DNA of 64,000 nt from Burkholderiales bacterium (GTDB taxonomy: Bacteria > Pseudomonadota > Gammaproteobacteria > Burkholderiales > SHXO01): contig JADZGB010000001.1 of NCBI GenBank assembly GCA_020854105.1, positions 1-64,000 of the forward strand, in the 5' to 3' direction. Shown piece by piece: positions 20,348 through 29,363 of the stretch. The translations under genes and the position numbers were made by a program. Numbering within the stretch: the stretch's first letter is position 1; each line of letters opens with the position of its first letter. Below the pieces are notes generated by a model. The model saw only the letters and a list, made by a program, of their open reading frames with translations, did no database searches and was not told the DNA's origin.

Positions 20348-21675
20348 AGATCACCATGGTGGGCACCGGCTACGTGGGTCTGGTGACGGGGGCATGTTTC
20401 GCCGACACGGGCAACGAGGTGTTGTGCCTGGATCTGGACGAGCGCAAGATCGGGATGCTGCGCGAGGGGCAGATTCCGATCTACGAACCGGGGCTCGAGG
20501 ACATGGTGCGGCGCAATGTGGCCGCCGGGCGGCTGCGTTTCACCACCAGCGTCGCCGAGAGCGTGGATTTCGGCACGCTGCAGTTCATCGCCGTCGGCAC
20601 ACCGCCCGACGAGGACGGTTCCGCCGACCTGCGGCACGTGCTCGCTGCCGCGCGCAGCATCGGCAGGCACATGAAGGGCTACCGCGTGATCGTGGACAAG
20701 TCGACCGTGCCCGTCGGGACGGCCGATCTGGTGCGCGCCGCCGTTGCCGAGGAATTGCGGGCGCGCAAAGTGGAATTGCCCTACGCCGTCGTGTCGAATC
20801 CCGAATTCCTCAAGGAAGGGGCGGCGATCGAGGACTTCATGAAGCCCGACCGCGTGGTCCTGGGAAGCGAGGACGAGCGCGCGACCCAGCTCATGCGCGC
20901 CATCTACGCGCCGTTCCAGCGCAACCACGAGCGCATGCTGGTCATGGACGTGCGCTCGGCGGAACTGACCAAGTATGCGGCGAACGCGATGCTCGCCACG
21001 CGCATCTCGTTCATGAACGAACTGGCCAACCTGGCGGAGCGCCTGGGCGCCGACATCGAACAGGTGCGCAAGGGCATCGGCTCCGATCCGCGCATCGGTT
21101 ACCACTTCCTGTATGCGGGCACCGGCTACGGCGGCTCCTGCTTTCCGAAGGACGTGAAGGCGCTCCAGCGAACCGGCACGCAGAGCGGACTCGATCTGCA
21201 CGTGCTCGAGGCAGTGGAGCGAGTCAACGACGCCCAGAAGAGCCTGCTGGTGCGCAAGATCGTCAGGCGCTTCGGCGAGAAGCTCGAGGGCAGGCGCTTC
21301 GCCCTCTGGGGGCTGGCATTCAAGCCCAACACCGACGACATGCGCGAGGCGCCGAGCCTGGTGGTCGTGGACGGCCTGCTCTCGCGCGGCGCGACCATCA
21401 GTGCCTACGACCCGGTGGCCGTGCACGAGGCGCGCCGCATCCTGGGCAACCGCGCCGGCCTGAGCTACGCTGCATCGCCCATCGAGGCGTTGGAGCAAGC
21501 CGATGCGCTGGTGATCGTCACGGAGTGGAAGGAATTCCGCAGCCCCGATTTCGAGGATCTGCGCCGGCACCTGCATGAGCCGGTCGTGTTCGACGGCCGC
21601 AATCTGTACGATCCTGACATGATGCGTGAATCGGGTATCGACTATTACGGCGTCGGCCGGGGCCTGCGCGCGTGA
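20344..21675 (+). CDS. ugd: UDP-glucose 6-dehydrogenase
   Basis: This enzyme oxidises UDP-glucose to UDP-glucuronate for surface polysaccharides. The 443-residue protein has the NAD motif [15 protein letters not shown] at the N-terminus, the catalytic cysteine in [14 protein letters not shown] near residue 265, and the C-terminal UDP-binding domain ([17 protein letters not shown]). ATG 20344 overlaps the pyrF stop. The partner gene is a heptose kinase, so both serve the cell envelope. Confidence 0.96.
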   Translation: MKITMVGTGYVGLVTGACFADTGNEVLCLDLDERKIGMLREGQIPIYEPGLEDMVRRNVAAGRLRFTTSVAESVDFGTLQFIAVGTPPDEDGSADLRHVLAAARSIGRHMKGYRVIVDKSTVPVGTADLVRAAVAEELRARKVELPYAVVSNPEFLKEGAAIEDFMKPDRVVLGSEDERATQLMRAIYAPFQRNHERMLVMDVRSAELTKYAANAMLATRISFMNELANLAERLGADIEQVRKGIGSDPRIGYHFLYAGTGYGGSCFPKDVKALQRTGTQSGLDLHVLEAVERVNDAQKSLLVRKIVRRFGEKLEGRRFALWGLAFKPNTDDMREAPSLVVVDGLLSRGATISAYDPVAVHEARRILGNRAGLSYAASPIEALEQADALVIVTEWKEFRSPDFEDLRRHLHEPVVFDGRNLYDPDMMRESGIDYYGVGRGLRA

Positions 21676-22601
21676 ACGAGCTGCGTGCCCGGCTCGCCGG
21701 CACGCGCGTACTGGTCGCGGGCGATGTCATGCTCGACCGCTACTGGTTCGGAGAGGTGAGCCGCATCTCTCCCGAAGCGCCGGTTCCGGTGGTGCGGGTG
21801 ACGCGCATGGAGGAGCGTCCTGGCGGTGCTGCGAACGTGGCGCGCAATGCCGTCGCCCTCGGTGCCACCGTTCATCTGCTGTCCGTGGTGGGCCGGGACG
21901 ATGCGGCGCGCCTGCTGGTGCGTCTGCTTCAGGAAGAGAACGTCGCCTACCAGCTGACTTGCGACGAGAGCCTGGATACGACCGTCAAGCTGCGCGTGAT
22001 CGGACGGCAGCAGCAGCTGCTGCGCATCGACTTCGAGAATGCCCCCGGTCCCACCGCGCTGCAGGCGAAGTTCGCGGACTTCCAGGAGCGCCTGCCGCAC
22101 TGCGATGTGGTGATCCTGTCGGACTATGCCAAGGGCGCGCTCGTGCATGTCCAGCGCATGATCCATGCGGCACGCGCCGCAGGCCGCACGGTGCTGGTCG
22201 ATCCCAAGGGTGAGGACTACGAGAAGTATCGGGGGGCGAGCGTGCTAACGCCCAATCGGGGCGAGTTCCGGGAAGTGGTCGGGACGTGGAAGGACGAGGA
22301 GGACTTTGCGCGCCGCGGCCATGCGCTGCGCGAGCGACTCGAACTGGACGCGCTCCTGGTGACGCGAAGCGAGGAGGGCGTCTCTCTATTCGTGCCGGGC
22401 GAGGTCATGCACGTGAAGGCGGAGGCGCGCGAGGTCTACGACGTGAGCGGTGCGGGAGATACGGTCATCGCGACCCTCGCCGCGATGCTGGGCGCGGGCC
22501 TGGAGATACGCGATGCCGTGCGCTGGGCCAACAAGGCGGCCGGAATCGTCGTGGGCAAGCTGGGAACCGCGGTGGCGATGCCCGACGAACTGTTCGATTG
22601 A
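21672..22601 (+). CDS. rfaE1: D-glycero-beta-D-manno-heptose-7-phosphate kinase domain protein
   Basis: The 309-residue ribokinase-family kinase phosphorylates heptose 7-phosphate at C1 for LPS inner-core synthesis. Seen are [22 protein letters not shown] at the N-terminus, GGAANVARN, and the catalytic GAGDTV motif near residue 260. Only the kinase half of E. coli HldE is present, so the adenylyltransferase must be encoded elsewhere, a split form usual in betaproteobacteria. GTG 21672 overlaps the ugd stop. Confidence 0.93.
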   Translation: MNELRARLAGTRVLVAGDVMLDRYWFGEVSRISPEAPVPVVRVTRMEERPGGAANVARNAVALGATVHLLSVVGRDDAARLLVRLLQEENVAYQLTCDESLDTTVKLRVIGRQQQLLRIDFENAPGPTALQAKFADFQERLPHCDVVILSDYAKGALVHVQRMIHAARAAGRTVLVDPKGEDYEKYRGASVLTPNRGEFREVVGTWKDEEDFARRGHALRERLELDALLVTRSEEGVSLFVPGEVMHVKAEAREVYDVSGAGDTVIATLAAMLGAGLEIRDAVRWANKAAGIVVGKLGTAVAMPDELFD

Positions 22602-22625
22602 GCGGCGTCCCGCGCGCCGCAGGCA

Positions 22626-24500
22626 TCACGTGGCAGGGACCCAGCGTTCCGGGGAGCGCCAGATGCTCGCAAGCAGCAATTCGCGCTTGAGTACGAATTC
22701 CTTGGGCAGCTTATCGTAGAGCTTGACGAGCAGGCCTTCGTGCAGCAGCAGCTCGTTGACCCATGGATCGCGCTCGACCGACATCAGCTCCGGGTATCCC
22801 GCCCGCACGGCGGGGTCCAGCCCGGCCCAGTTGAGGTGGGCCTCTCCGGGCATCCAGCCCAGCGCGCTCTGCACGGCGCCGGCTCGCCCCCTGCAGCGGT
22901 TCACGATCCATTCGAGCACACGCATGTTCTCGCCGTAACCGGGCCACAGGAACTTGCCGTCGTTCCCCTTGCGGAACCAGTTCACGCAGAAGATCCGGGG
23001 CGGGTCGGGGACGCGGCGTCCCATCTCCAGCCAGTGATCGAAGTAGTCGCCGATGTGATAGCCGCAGAACGGCAGCATCGCGAAAGGATCGCGGCGCACC
23101 TCGCCCACCTTCCCCGTGGCCGCCGCAGTCGTCTCCGAACCCATGGTCGCGGCGGCGTATACGCCATCCACCCAGTTGAATGCCTCGAATACCAGCGGAA
23201 TGCTCTGGCTGCGGCGTCCGCCGAAAACGAAGGCGGAAATCGGCACACCCTCCGGCTTCTGCCAATCCGGATCGATGGATGGGCACTGTGATGCCGGGAC
23301 CGTGAAGCGTGCATTCGGATGCGCAGCCTTGCGACCGCAGCCCGGCGTCCAGGGATTGCCCTCCCAGTCGGTCAGGCGTGCCGGAGGCGTATCGGTCATG
23401 TCCTCCCACCAGACGTCACCATCCTCGGTGAGTGCCACGTTGGTGAAGATGCAGTCGCGCGACAGTGTCGCCAGGGCATTCGGATTGGAGCTCTGCGATG
23501 TGCCCGGCGCGACGCCGAAGAATCCGAACTCCGGGTTGATCGCGTACAGGCGCCCGTCTGCGCCAGGCTTGATCCACGCGATGTCGTCCCCGATCGTGGT
23601 CACCTTCCAGCCGTCGAATGCGGGTGGCGGAATGAGCATGGCGAAGTTGGTCTTGCCACAGGCGCTCGGGAACGCGGCTGCCACGTAGTTCTTCTCACCC
23701 TGAGGCGATTCGACACCCAGGATCAGCATGTGCTCGGCCAGCCAGCCCTGCTCGCGCGCCATGGCCGAAGCGATACGCAGCGCGAAGCACTTCTTGCCGA
23801 GCAGCGCGTTGCCGCCGTACCCGCTCCCGAATGACCAGATGGAGTGCTCCTCCGGGAAGTGCACGATGTATTTGTGTTCCCTGTTGCAAGGCCAGACGAC
23901 GTCCTGCTGGCCGGAAGCGAGCGGCATGCCGACAGAATGCAGGCACTGGACGAATGGCGCATCCTCGCCCATCGCCTCGAGGGCCGCGCGGCCCATTCGC
24001 GTCATGATGCGCATGCTGACCGCGACGTAGGCCGAGTCGGTGATCTCGACGCCGAGCTGGGAGATGGGCGATCCGATGGGACCCATGGAGAAGGGCACCA
24101 CGTACATGGTGCGCCCGCGCATGCAGCCCTCGAACAGCTTGCCGAGCTGCTCCTTCATCTGCGCGGGATCCATCCAGTTGTTCGTCGGGCCGGCATCGGC
24201 GCGATGCACGCTGCAGATGAACGTCCGGTCCTCTACGCGCGCGACGTCCGAGGGGTCGGAGCGCGCCAGGAAGCTGTCGGGCCGCCTCGCGGGATCCAGC
24301 GCAATGAGGGTGCCGGCCTGGACCAGTTCCTGGCATAGCCGGCGGTACTCCTCGTCGGACCCGTCGCACCACACGATGTGCGCGGGCTGGGTCGTGCGCG
24401 CCACCTGCGCGACCCATTCGTGCAGACGTCCATGGCGAAGATATCCCGGCGCGCCGATCGGTGCCTGCGTCCGGGGGTCGATATTGGTGACGGTGCCCAC
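22626..24500 (-). CDS. pckG: Phosphoenolpyruvate carboxykinase (GTP)
   Basis: PckG interconverts oxaloacetate and phosphoenolpyruvate with GTP, a gluconeogenic and anaplerotic step. The 624-residue protein carries the P-loop [13 protein letters not shown], the metal/substrate motif [13 protein letters not shown], and the family block YVVPFSMGP. The start is GTG 24500 (MGTVTNIDP), because GAGGAG lies seven bases upstream; the frame stays open further upstream without support. The gene converges on rfaE1 with 24 bases between them. Confidence 0.96.
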   Translation of the reverse strand: MGTVTNIDPRTQAPIGAPGYLRHGRLHEWVAQVARTTQPAHIVWCDGSDEEYRRLCQELVQAGTLIALDPARRPDSFLARSDPSDVARVEDRTFICSVHRADAGPTNNWMDPAQMKEQLGKLFEGCMRGRTMYVVPFSMGPIGSPISQLGVEITDSAYVAVSMRIMTRMGRAALEAMGEDAPFVQCLHSVGMPLASGQQDVVWPCNREHKYIVHFPEEHSIWSFGSGYGGNALLGKKCFALRIASAMAREQGWLAEHMLILGVESPQGEKNYVAAAFPSACGKTNFAMLIPPPAFDGWKVTTIGDDIAWIKPGADGRLYAINPEFGFFGVAPGTSQSSNPNALATLSRDCIFTNVALTEDGDVWWEDMTDTPPARLTDWEGNPWTPGCGRKAAHPNARFTVPASQCPSIDPDWQKPEGVPISAFVFGGRRSQSIPLVFEAFNWVDGVYAAATMGSETTAAATGKVGEVRRDPFAMLPFCGYHIGDYFDHWLEMGRRVPDPPRIFCVNWFRKGNDGKFLWPGYGENMRVLEWIVNRCRGRAGAVQSALGWMPGEAHLNWAGLDPAVRAGYPELMSVERDPWVNELLLHEGLLVKLYDKLPKEFVLKRELLLASIWRSPERWVPAT

Positions 24501-24677
24501 CGTTGTGCTCCTCGTTCTCCGTGACTGGCCGCTCGGGCGACTCGCGGTATCGGTCGATGGTAGCACGCAGGCATTGCGCGAGGCTCGATCCCAGGCCACG
24601 CCCGGCTTGGCGTACCGGCCGTCGTTCGATGGATCCTTCGACTGCTCCGCAGAGCGCACGTCCGGCTTCGAGCGCGA

Positions 24678-24706
24678 GTCGTGCCTGCGCGGGCATGCGC
24701 TACAAT
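24678..24706 (+). promoter_or_regulatory. Weak candidate promoter before the exonuclease gene
   Basis: TACAAT at 24701-24706 is a reasonable -10 about 60 bases before the gene start. The -35 position is poor. The 265-base divergent gap (24501-24765) holds no gene I can support. Confidence 0.3.
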
Positions 24707-24765
24707 TCTCACCGCCTGCCCGGCGCGGCTGCACGCGCCTCGATCCTTATCACGAGCCGCGCCAC

Positions 24766-25581
24766 GTGTTGCCCGTTCTGGCCTTCGACATCGAGACGGT
24801 TCCCGACATTGCGGGACTGCGGCGGCTGCATGGCCTGCCCGGTTCGATTACCGACCGCGACGTGGCCGAGATGGCCTTCCATCGCCGCCGCCAGGCCAGC
24901 GGTGGCAGCGATTTTCTTCCATTGCATCTGCAGCGGGTGGTGGCCATTGCCTGTGCCCTGCGGGATCGCGACAGTTTCAGGGTCTGGTCGCTGGGGGGGG
25001 CGCAAGCCGAGGAGGGCACGCTGCTGCAGCGCTTCTTCGACGGCGTCGAGAAGTACACGCCGCAACTGGTGTCCTGGAACGGTACGGGCTTCGACCTTCC
25101 GGTTTTGCACTACCGCAGCCTGCTGCACGGCGTGCAGGCCCGGCGCTACTGGGACATGGGCGAAGACGACCGCGACTTCAAGTTCAACAACTACATTGCC
25201 CGTTACCACACGCGCCACCTCGATCTGATGGACGTGCTGTCCATGTATCAGCCGCGCGCTACCGCACCGCTGGACCAGGTGGCGCAGTTGCTCGGTTATC
25301 CCGGGAAACTGGGAATGAGCGGCGCTCAGGTGTGGGATGCCTACCTGGCGGGGAAACTGGAGGCCATCCGCAACTACTGCGAAACCGACGTGGTGAACAC
25401 CTTTCTGGTGTTCCTGCGCTTCCAGTTGATGCGCGCTGCACTGACCGAGGAAGCGCACGCGCGCGAGGTCGACCTGGTGCGGGAGACGCTGGCGCGCAGC
25501 GAGACCGGCCACTGGGCGGAGTTCCTGGCGCACTGGCGTGGCGGCCCGCAGGGCGGGGAGGCAGGCGCAGAGCCCGTCTGA
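24766..25581 (+). CDS. Predicted 3'-5' exonuclease, PolB-like
   Basis: The 271-residue DnaQ-fold protein resembles the exonuclease domain of family B polymerases. Motif Exo I is FDIETVPD at residues 6-13, Exo II is SWNGTGFDLPVLHY near residue 108, and Exo III is NYCETDVVNTF near 205. No polymerase domain follows. Likely role is DNA or RNA 3'-end trimming in repair. GTG 24766 is chosen because it places Exo I at the usual distance from the N-terminus; TTG 24769 is a close alternative. Confidence 0.85.
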   Translation: MLPVLAFDIETVPDIAGLRRLHGLPGSITDRDVAEMAFHRRRQASGGSDFLPLHLQRVVAIACALRDRDSFRVWSLGGAQAEEGTLLQRFFDGVEKYTPQLVSWNGTGFDLPVLHYRSLLHGVQARRYWDMGEDDRDFKFNNYIARYHTRHLDLMDVLSMYQPRATAPLDQVAQLLGYPGKLGMSGAQVWDAYLAGKLEAIRNYCETDVVNTFLVFLRFQLMRAALTEEAHAREVDLVRETLARSETGHWAEFLAHWRGGPQGGEAGAEPV

Positions 25582-25610
25582 GTGCTGGCGCACAGCGCGT
25601 CGTGCCGCGG

Positions 25611-26975
25611 ATGAAGAGCCGCCCCATGCCGATGGTGTACATCGAATCACTCGACCAGGAAGGGCGCGGCGTGGCACGCGTCGAGGGCAAGGTCACGTTC
25701 GTGGATGGCGCCCTGCCGGGCGAGACGGTGGAGGTCGACGTCTGGAAACGCAAACGCTCCTTCGACCTCGCCAACGTGCGCGGGGTGCTCAGGCAGAGTA
25801 GCCAGCGGACCGTACCCTCGTGCCCGCATTTCGAGCGCTGCGGCGGCTGCAGCCTCCAGCACCTGGACGCCCGTGCACAGGTTGCGATCAAGCAGCGCGT
25901 GCTGGAGGAGGTTCTGCGACGCATCGGCGGCGTGCAGGCCGACGCGATCCTGCCGCCCATCCAGGGTGAAACCTGGGGCTATCGCTCGCGTGCGCGTTTT
26001 GCCGTCCGATACGTCGCCAGGAAGGGCGGTGCACTGGTCGGCTTTCACGAGCGCAGGACGCACCTGGTGGTGGACATGGACTCCTGTGCGGTTCTGCCAG
26101 CCGCCGCTTCGCGACTGATCGCGCCGTTACGCACGCTGGTATCCGCGCTGCACCTCGCCGCCCGGCTGCCGCAGATCGAATTGGCGATCGGTCATGCGCA
26201 CATCGTTCTGTCGCTGCGCGTACTGGACGAACCCGGCGATCACGACCTGGGCCTGCTGCGCGAGTTCGAGCGCGTCCACGGCGTGGAGATTCACCTGCAG
26301 ACCAATGGGCCGAACAGTTCGAGGGCGCTTACCCCGGAGGCCGTGCGCCCGCTCGAGTACCGTCTGCCGGAATTCGGCGTCGTGCTGTGCTTTTCTCACA
26401 CCGAGTTCACGCAGATCAATCGTGGGGTCAACGAGCGCCTGGTGAGCCGTGCGGTGCGCATGCTGGAGCCGTTTCCGGGTGCGCGGATCGCCGATCTGTT
26501 CTGTGGGTTGGGCAACTTCACCCTGCCACTGGCCCGGGCGGGTGCTCGGGTCGTCGGACTGGAGGGCAGCGCTGGACTGGTCGAGCGGGCGCGCCAGAAC
26601 GCCAGGATGAACGGACTGGGCGAGGCAGTGCGCTTCGGGGTCGCCGACCTGTTCCGCGATGCGGCGGATGCACTGTCCGGCCTGGGGGCACTCGATGCGA
26701 TGCTCCTCGATCCACCGCGCGACGGGGCACAGGCGGTCGTCGAGGCACTGGGCGCCGACGCGCCGCCACGATTGGTGTACGTGTCGTGCAATCCGGCGAC
26801 GCTGGCGCGCGACGCAGGGATGCTGGTCAGGGAGAAGGGCTACCGTCTCGCGGCAGCCGGTGTTGCGAACATGTTCCCGCATACCTCGCACGTCGAGTCC
26901 ATCGCGTACTTCGTGCGGGCCGGAGCGTCGGTCCAGCCGGAGCCCCGGATCGGGATCACTCTCGCTGGCCGGTGA
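25611..26975 (+). CDS. rlmD: 23S rRNA (uracil-5-)-methyltransferase RlmD
   Basis: RlmD methylates U1939 of 23S rRNA. The 454-residue protein has an N-terminal TRAM domain (YIESLDQEGRGVARVEGK), an iron-sulfur cluster motif (CPHFERCGGC plus a later cysteine), the SAM motif IADLFCGLGNFTLPLA, DPPRDG, and the catalytic SCNPATLARD. Start ATG 25611 is taken; ATG 25626 is also possible. Its 3' end overlaps the convergent BI-1 gene by 20 bases. Confidence 0.95.
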   Translation: MKSRPMPMVYIESLDQEGRGVARVEGKVTFVDGALPGETVEVDVWKRKRSFDLANVRGVLRQSSQRTVPSCPHFERCGGCSLQHLDARAQVAIKQRVLEEVLRRIGGVQADAILPPIQGETWGYRSRARFAVRYVARKGGALVGFHERRTHLVVDMDSCAVLPAAASRLIAPLRTLVSALHLAARLPQIELAIGHAHIVLSLRVLDEPGDHDLGLLREFERVHGVEIHLQTNGPNSSRALTPEAVRPLEYRLPEFGVVLCFSHTEFTQINRGVNERLVSRAVRMLEPFPGARIADLFCGLGNFTLPLARAGARVVGLEGSAGLVERARQNARMNGLGEAVRFGVADLFRDAADALSGLGALDAMLLDPPRDGAQAVVEALGADAPPRLVYVSCNPATLARDAGMLVREKGYRLAAAGVANMFPHTSHVESIAYFVRAGASVQPEPRIGITLAGR

Positions 26976-27618
26976 ACGCCATCAGCAACTGCAGCAGGCT
27001 GCTGAACAGGTTGTAGATGGAGATGTACAGGGTCAGTGTGGCGGAGACGTAGTTGGTCTCCCCGCCCCGGACGATCGCACTCAGCTGGTAGAGAATCAGC
27101 ATGGAGCTGAGGATGACGAATACACCGCACAGGACGAGGTGCAGGGCCGGGCTGGCGAGGAAGACATTGGCCACCACCGCGACCATGGCGACGATGACGC
27201 CCACCATGAGGAAGCTCCCCAGGCCGCTGAAGTCCCGGCGCGAGGTCGTCGCCACCGCCGCGAGCCCGAAGAAGGTTGCGGCCGTCATGCCCGATGCCAG
27301 CATCACGAGCTGGCCGCCGTTGGCGAGTCCCAGCGCTGCCTTCAGCAGTGGGCCGAGCAGCAGGCCCATGAATGCGGTGAAGCCCAGCAGCAGCCCCAAC
27401 CCAAGCACGCTGTGACGATTGCGCTCGATAACGACGATCCAGCCGTAGAAGATCGCCAGCACTGCCACCAGCGAGATCACCGGATTGCTTCGCATGAACG
27501 AGAGATCGAGGTTCATGCCGACGCCGGCACCGATCGCGGTGGGTACGAGTGACAGTGCGAGCAGCCAGTACGTGTTGCGCAGGACCCGATGCTGCTCGGG
27601 TACGAGGACGGTACTGGT
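26956..27618 (-). pseudogene. Host Bax inhibitor-1/YccA-family gene, 5' end removed by prophage insertion
   Basis: About 220 codons of a BI-1/YccA multi-pass membrane protein remain, starting just before the family motif HRVLRNTYWLLALSL and including seven hydrophobic helices to the C-terminus. Family members usually begin only 10-20 residues before this motif, so almost the whole protein is retained and only the start region is lost. The missing 5' end should lie past the right end of the prophage, outside this window. YccA modulates the FtsH protease in E. coli. Confidence 0.8.
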
Positions 27619-28002
27619 TGTGGGGCGACAAATGGTTTGAGATTTCGGGATCAGACGGGAAAAACCGGAACTAACTGAGACGAAAGGAAAAAGCGGGGCC
27701 AGCAGAAAAAGGCTTGCGACAGATGGTTTGAGATTTTCCAGGCGCTTGCGACACATGGTTTGAGATCGCTTCATCGCCCCGGTGAGCCCCGCCAGCAGCG
27801 TCCGGACCGGCCGGTCGACCTCCCTCTCCGGCTCGGCCTGGTTGGCGAACAGCAGGCCGAACAGCAGGCCCGCAACGAACGCCATCACCCACATCCCCAC
27901 CGCCACGAGCGCGCGACACCTGACTGTACGTTTGCGCAGCGCTTTGCGCGATTTCTCCCCGTATAGCAGGCGGTCGATCTCCCTCCTCAGTTCTCTCTGC
28001 AT
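26956..28002 (-). CDS. Chimeric reading frame: phage left-end membrane protein joined to host BI-1/YccA
   Basis: A single 348-residue frame starts in the prophage at ATG 28002, behind a strong GGGAGGAGGAG ribosome site, and crosses the prophage end at 27619 without a stop. It continues in frame into the host Bax-inhibitor-1 gene. Residues 1-128 are phage-encoded: a basic start, one clear membrane helix (about residues 30-50) and a low-complexity stretch that reads through the transposase-binding repeats. Residues 129-348 are BI-1. Whether the fused protein is made or works is unknown. The phage part matches no family I recognise and may be a genuine small membrane gene whose stop is normally supplied by flanking host DNA. 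Confidence 0.6.
   Translation of the reverse strand: MQRELRREIDRLLYGEKSRKALRKRTVRCRALVAVGMWVMAFVAGLLFGLLFANQAEPEREVDRPVRTLLAGLTGAMKRSQTMCRKRLENLKPSVASLFLLAPLFPFVSVSSGFSRLIPKSQTICRPTTSTVLVPEQHRVLRNTYWLLALSLVPTAIGAGVGMNLDLSFMRSNPVISLVAVLAIFYGWIVVIERNRHSVLGLGLLLGFTAFMGLLLGPLLKAALGLANGGQLVMLASGMTAATFFGLAAVATTSRRDFSGLGSFLMVGVIVAMVAVVANVFLASPALHLVLCGVFVILSSMLILYQLSAIVRGGETNYVSATLTLYISIYNLFSSLLQLLMAFTGQRE
27625..27766 (+). repeat. Three direct 19-bp transposase-binding-type repeats at the phage left end
   Basis: The core GCGACAnATGGTTTGAGAT occurs at 27625-27643, 27716-27734 and 27748-27766, differing at one position only. Two copies share a longer match including the preceding CTT. Number, orientation and uneven spacing recall the L1-L3 sites bound by MuA. 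The A-rich stretch between the first two copies (27660-27712) could aid bending. Confidence 0.85.
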
Positions 28003-28143
28003 GGTCTCCTCCTCCCGAGTTCTAGTGGACTTTTAATGGGGAGGAGGGAGTGTTTAGGAGGCAGGAAATCAGCGTCAAACGGTGTTGCAGGAACGTCCCA
28101 GCGTATAGGAATTATTCCTGGAAGAAGGAGTGAGGCACGGCCC

Positions 28144-28405
28144 TGTGGATAATTTCTTCGGTTCAGCGACGACTGCCGTCGCTGAACCTGAACGTTCAGC
28201 GACGTTCAGCGACAGCATGCTTAAGGCATAGAGGTTCAGCGACGTAAGCCATAGAAATGTAGGCAATTTTCGACATCCTGCGCATGCCTCAGCCGCGCCG
28301 CCGCTGAAATTCGTGTATCCACGCGGAACCGGCGCCGCTCAAAAAATGAGCTGCGCCTTCTGCGACCTGTGGATAACTCGATCGAGACCAGTTCCCTGTG
28401 GATAA
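28144..28405 (+). promoter_or_regulatory. Three perfect DnaA-box sequences in the left-end regulatory stretch
   Basis: TGTGGATAA, the complement of the DnaA box TTATCCACA, occurs at 28144-28152, 28368-28376 and 28397-28405, all in the same orientation and each within CCTGTGGATAAY. They lie between the left-end membrane ORF and the repressor gene. The 430-base stretch 28003-28432 holds no gene I can support, but carries these boxes, the GTTCAGCGAC repeats and a small palindrome AGGAAT-t-ATTCCT at 28107-28119. Confidence 0.6.
28160..28243 (+). repeat. GTTCAGCGAC iteron-like repeats with a perfect inverted pair
   Basis: The 10-mer GTTCAGCGAC occurs at 28161-28170, 28194-28203, 28204-28213 (directly abutting the previous) and 28234-28243, with an inverted copy at 28178-28187. 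The first and inverted copies form a perfect 12-bp inverted repeat GGTTCAGCGACG with a five-base spacer (28160-28188). This looks like a protein-binding array, for example phage repressor operators or a control site for the leftward ORF. Confidence 0.7.
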
Positions 28406-28432
28406 CCGTGCGCGCGGCGTGACCGCCGGAGG

Positions 28433-28954
28433 TCACAGAAGCGCGTCGAGGAACCGCCGGAATGACTCCTCGGCAGACGCCGGCTTGCCACCTCGCGCGG
28501 CGATGTGCTCGTAGAGCAGCACCGCGAGCTTTGCCTTTCGTTTGGGCGGAACCGTCAGCCGCTCTTTCTTGCAAAATGCCTCGATCCGCTCGAGCACTAC
28601 CTCCATCAACTCCGTGTCTGGCAAAGCAGGCTCTGGTGAGCTGATGCGCATCTGACGCTCACCTGTGAGCACCCATAGCGGGTCCACGCGCTCGACAGCG
28701 TTGAGGGCCAGAAGGACGCTTGCATCGGGCGCGCGAAGTCCGCGCTCATAGCGGCCTAGGGTCTCTGGATGGATGCCAAGGTAGCGAGCGAACTCCTCCC
28801 TGTTGGCTTCGCCCCGGATCAGCACCAGACGATCGCCGATCTCCTTCAAAGCCGATTTGTTGAATTCATGCCGCCGTTCGGCCTCCTCCTGCGGAGAGCC
28901 CGGGTCCACGCCCTCTTCCCCAGATTGCCTATCCGTTCTCGCTCTCGCATTCAT
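28433..28954 (-). CDS. Phage repressor-like HTH protein
   Basis: The 173-residue protein has an XRE-type helix-turn-helix at residues about 40-95 (LVLIRGEANREEFARYLGIHPETLGRYERGLRAPD) and an uncharacterised C-terminal helical region. It is encoded leftward, divergent from ner, the position of the c repressor in Mu-like phages. ATG 28954 is chosen; an upstream in-frame ATG would run into the promoter/operator. There is no peptidase-type autocleavage domain, so control is unlikely to be by RecA-stimulated self-cleavage of the LexA kind. Confidence 0.78.
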   Translation of the reverse strand: MNARARTDRQSGEEGVDPGSPQEEAERRHEFNKSALKEIGDRLVLIRGEANREEFARYLGIHPETLGRYERGLRAPDASVLLALNAVERVDPLWVLTGERQMRISSPEPALPDTELMEVVLERIEAFCKKERLTVPPKRKAKLAVLLYEHIAARGGKPASAEESFRRFLDALL

Positions 28955-28987
28955 CGTCACGCCCTGCGGTATACAGCCAAAAAGTAG

Positions 28988-29017
28988 TTGACACACATCC
29001 GATCGGTTGTGTTAAAT
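28988..29017 (+). promoter_or_regulatory. Early promoter for ner and the transposition genes, with overlapping operator
   Basis: TTGACA (28988-28993) and TTAAAT (29012-29017) are spaced by 18 bases. The spacer and edges form a near-perfect 20-bp palindrome ACACAtCCGATCGGtTGTGT (28993-29012), a natural operator for the repressor or Ner. The -10 ends only eight bases before the ner ATG, so the ner message would be nearly leaderless. Confidence 0.75.
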
Positions 29018-29025
29018 GCGTCCCC

Positions 29026-29361
29026 ATGAGGACAGCCGAACGGCAGAAAAAGCGCGGGCCAAGTGACTGGCACCGCGCAGACATCAAGGCAGCGCTCGAG
29101 AAAGCCGGGTGGACTATTCGCCGCCTGGCGCAGCACCACGGCATCAGCCATCGAGCACTGACGCACGCGTTCTGTCGCCCCTATCCACGGGCAGAGCAGC
29201 GCATTGCCGCAGCTCTCGGCCTCGCGCCCGAGGAAATCTGGCCCACCCGTTATGTGGGCGATCCGGCAGCCAAACGGCAGCGTCTCAAGCGTGACGCCGA
29301 CTCTGCGAATGGTAGCAGCCAGGAGCGGCGTCGCAATGGAAAAGACCGGAGGTCACGGTAG
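29026..29361 (+). CDS. ner: Ner-like DNA-binding regulator
   Basis: Ner turns down early transcription of Mu-like phages. The 111-residue protein matches the Ner/Nlp fold over residues 14-75 (DWHRADIKAALEKAGWTIRRLA, then GISHRALTHAF and PRAEQRIAAALGLAPEEIWPTRY), followed by a basic tail. It is the first gene of the early operon, without a visible Shine-Dalgarno. The stop lies two bases before the next ATG. Confidence 0.92.
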   Translation: MRTAERQKKRGPSDWHRADIKAALEKAGWTIRRLAQHHGISHRALTHAFCRPYPRAEQRIAAALGLAPEEIWPTRYVGDPAAKRQRLKRDADSANGSSQERRRNGKDRRSR

Positions 29362-29363
29362 CC

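Noticed and set aside
28236..28574. 112-codon leftward frame over the repeat region and the repressor 3' end
   Set aside because: It overlaps the repressor in another frame, has no ribosome site, and crosses the repeat/DnaA-box stretch.
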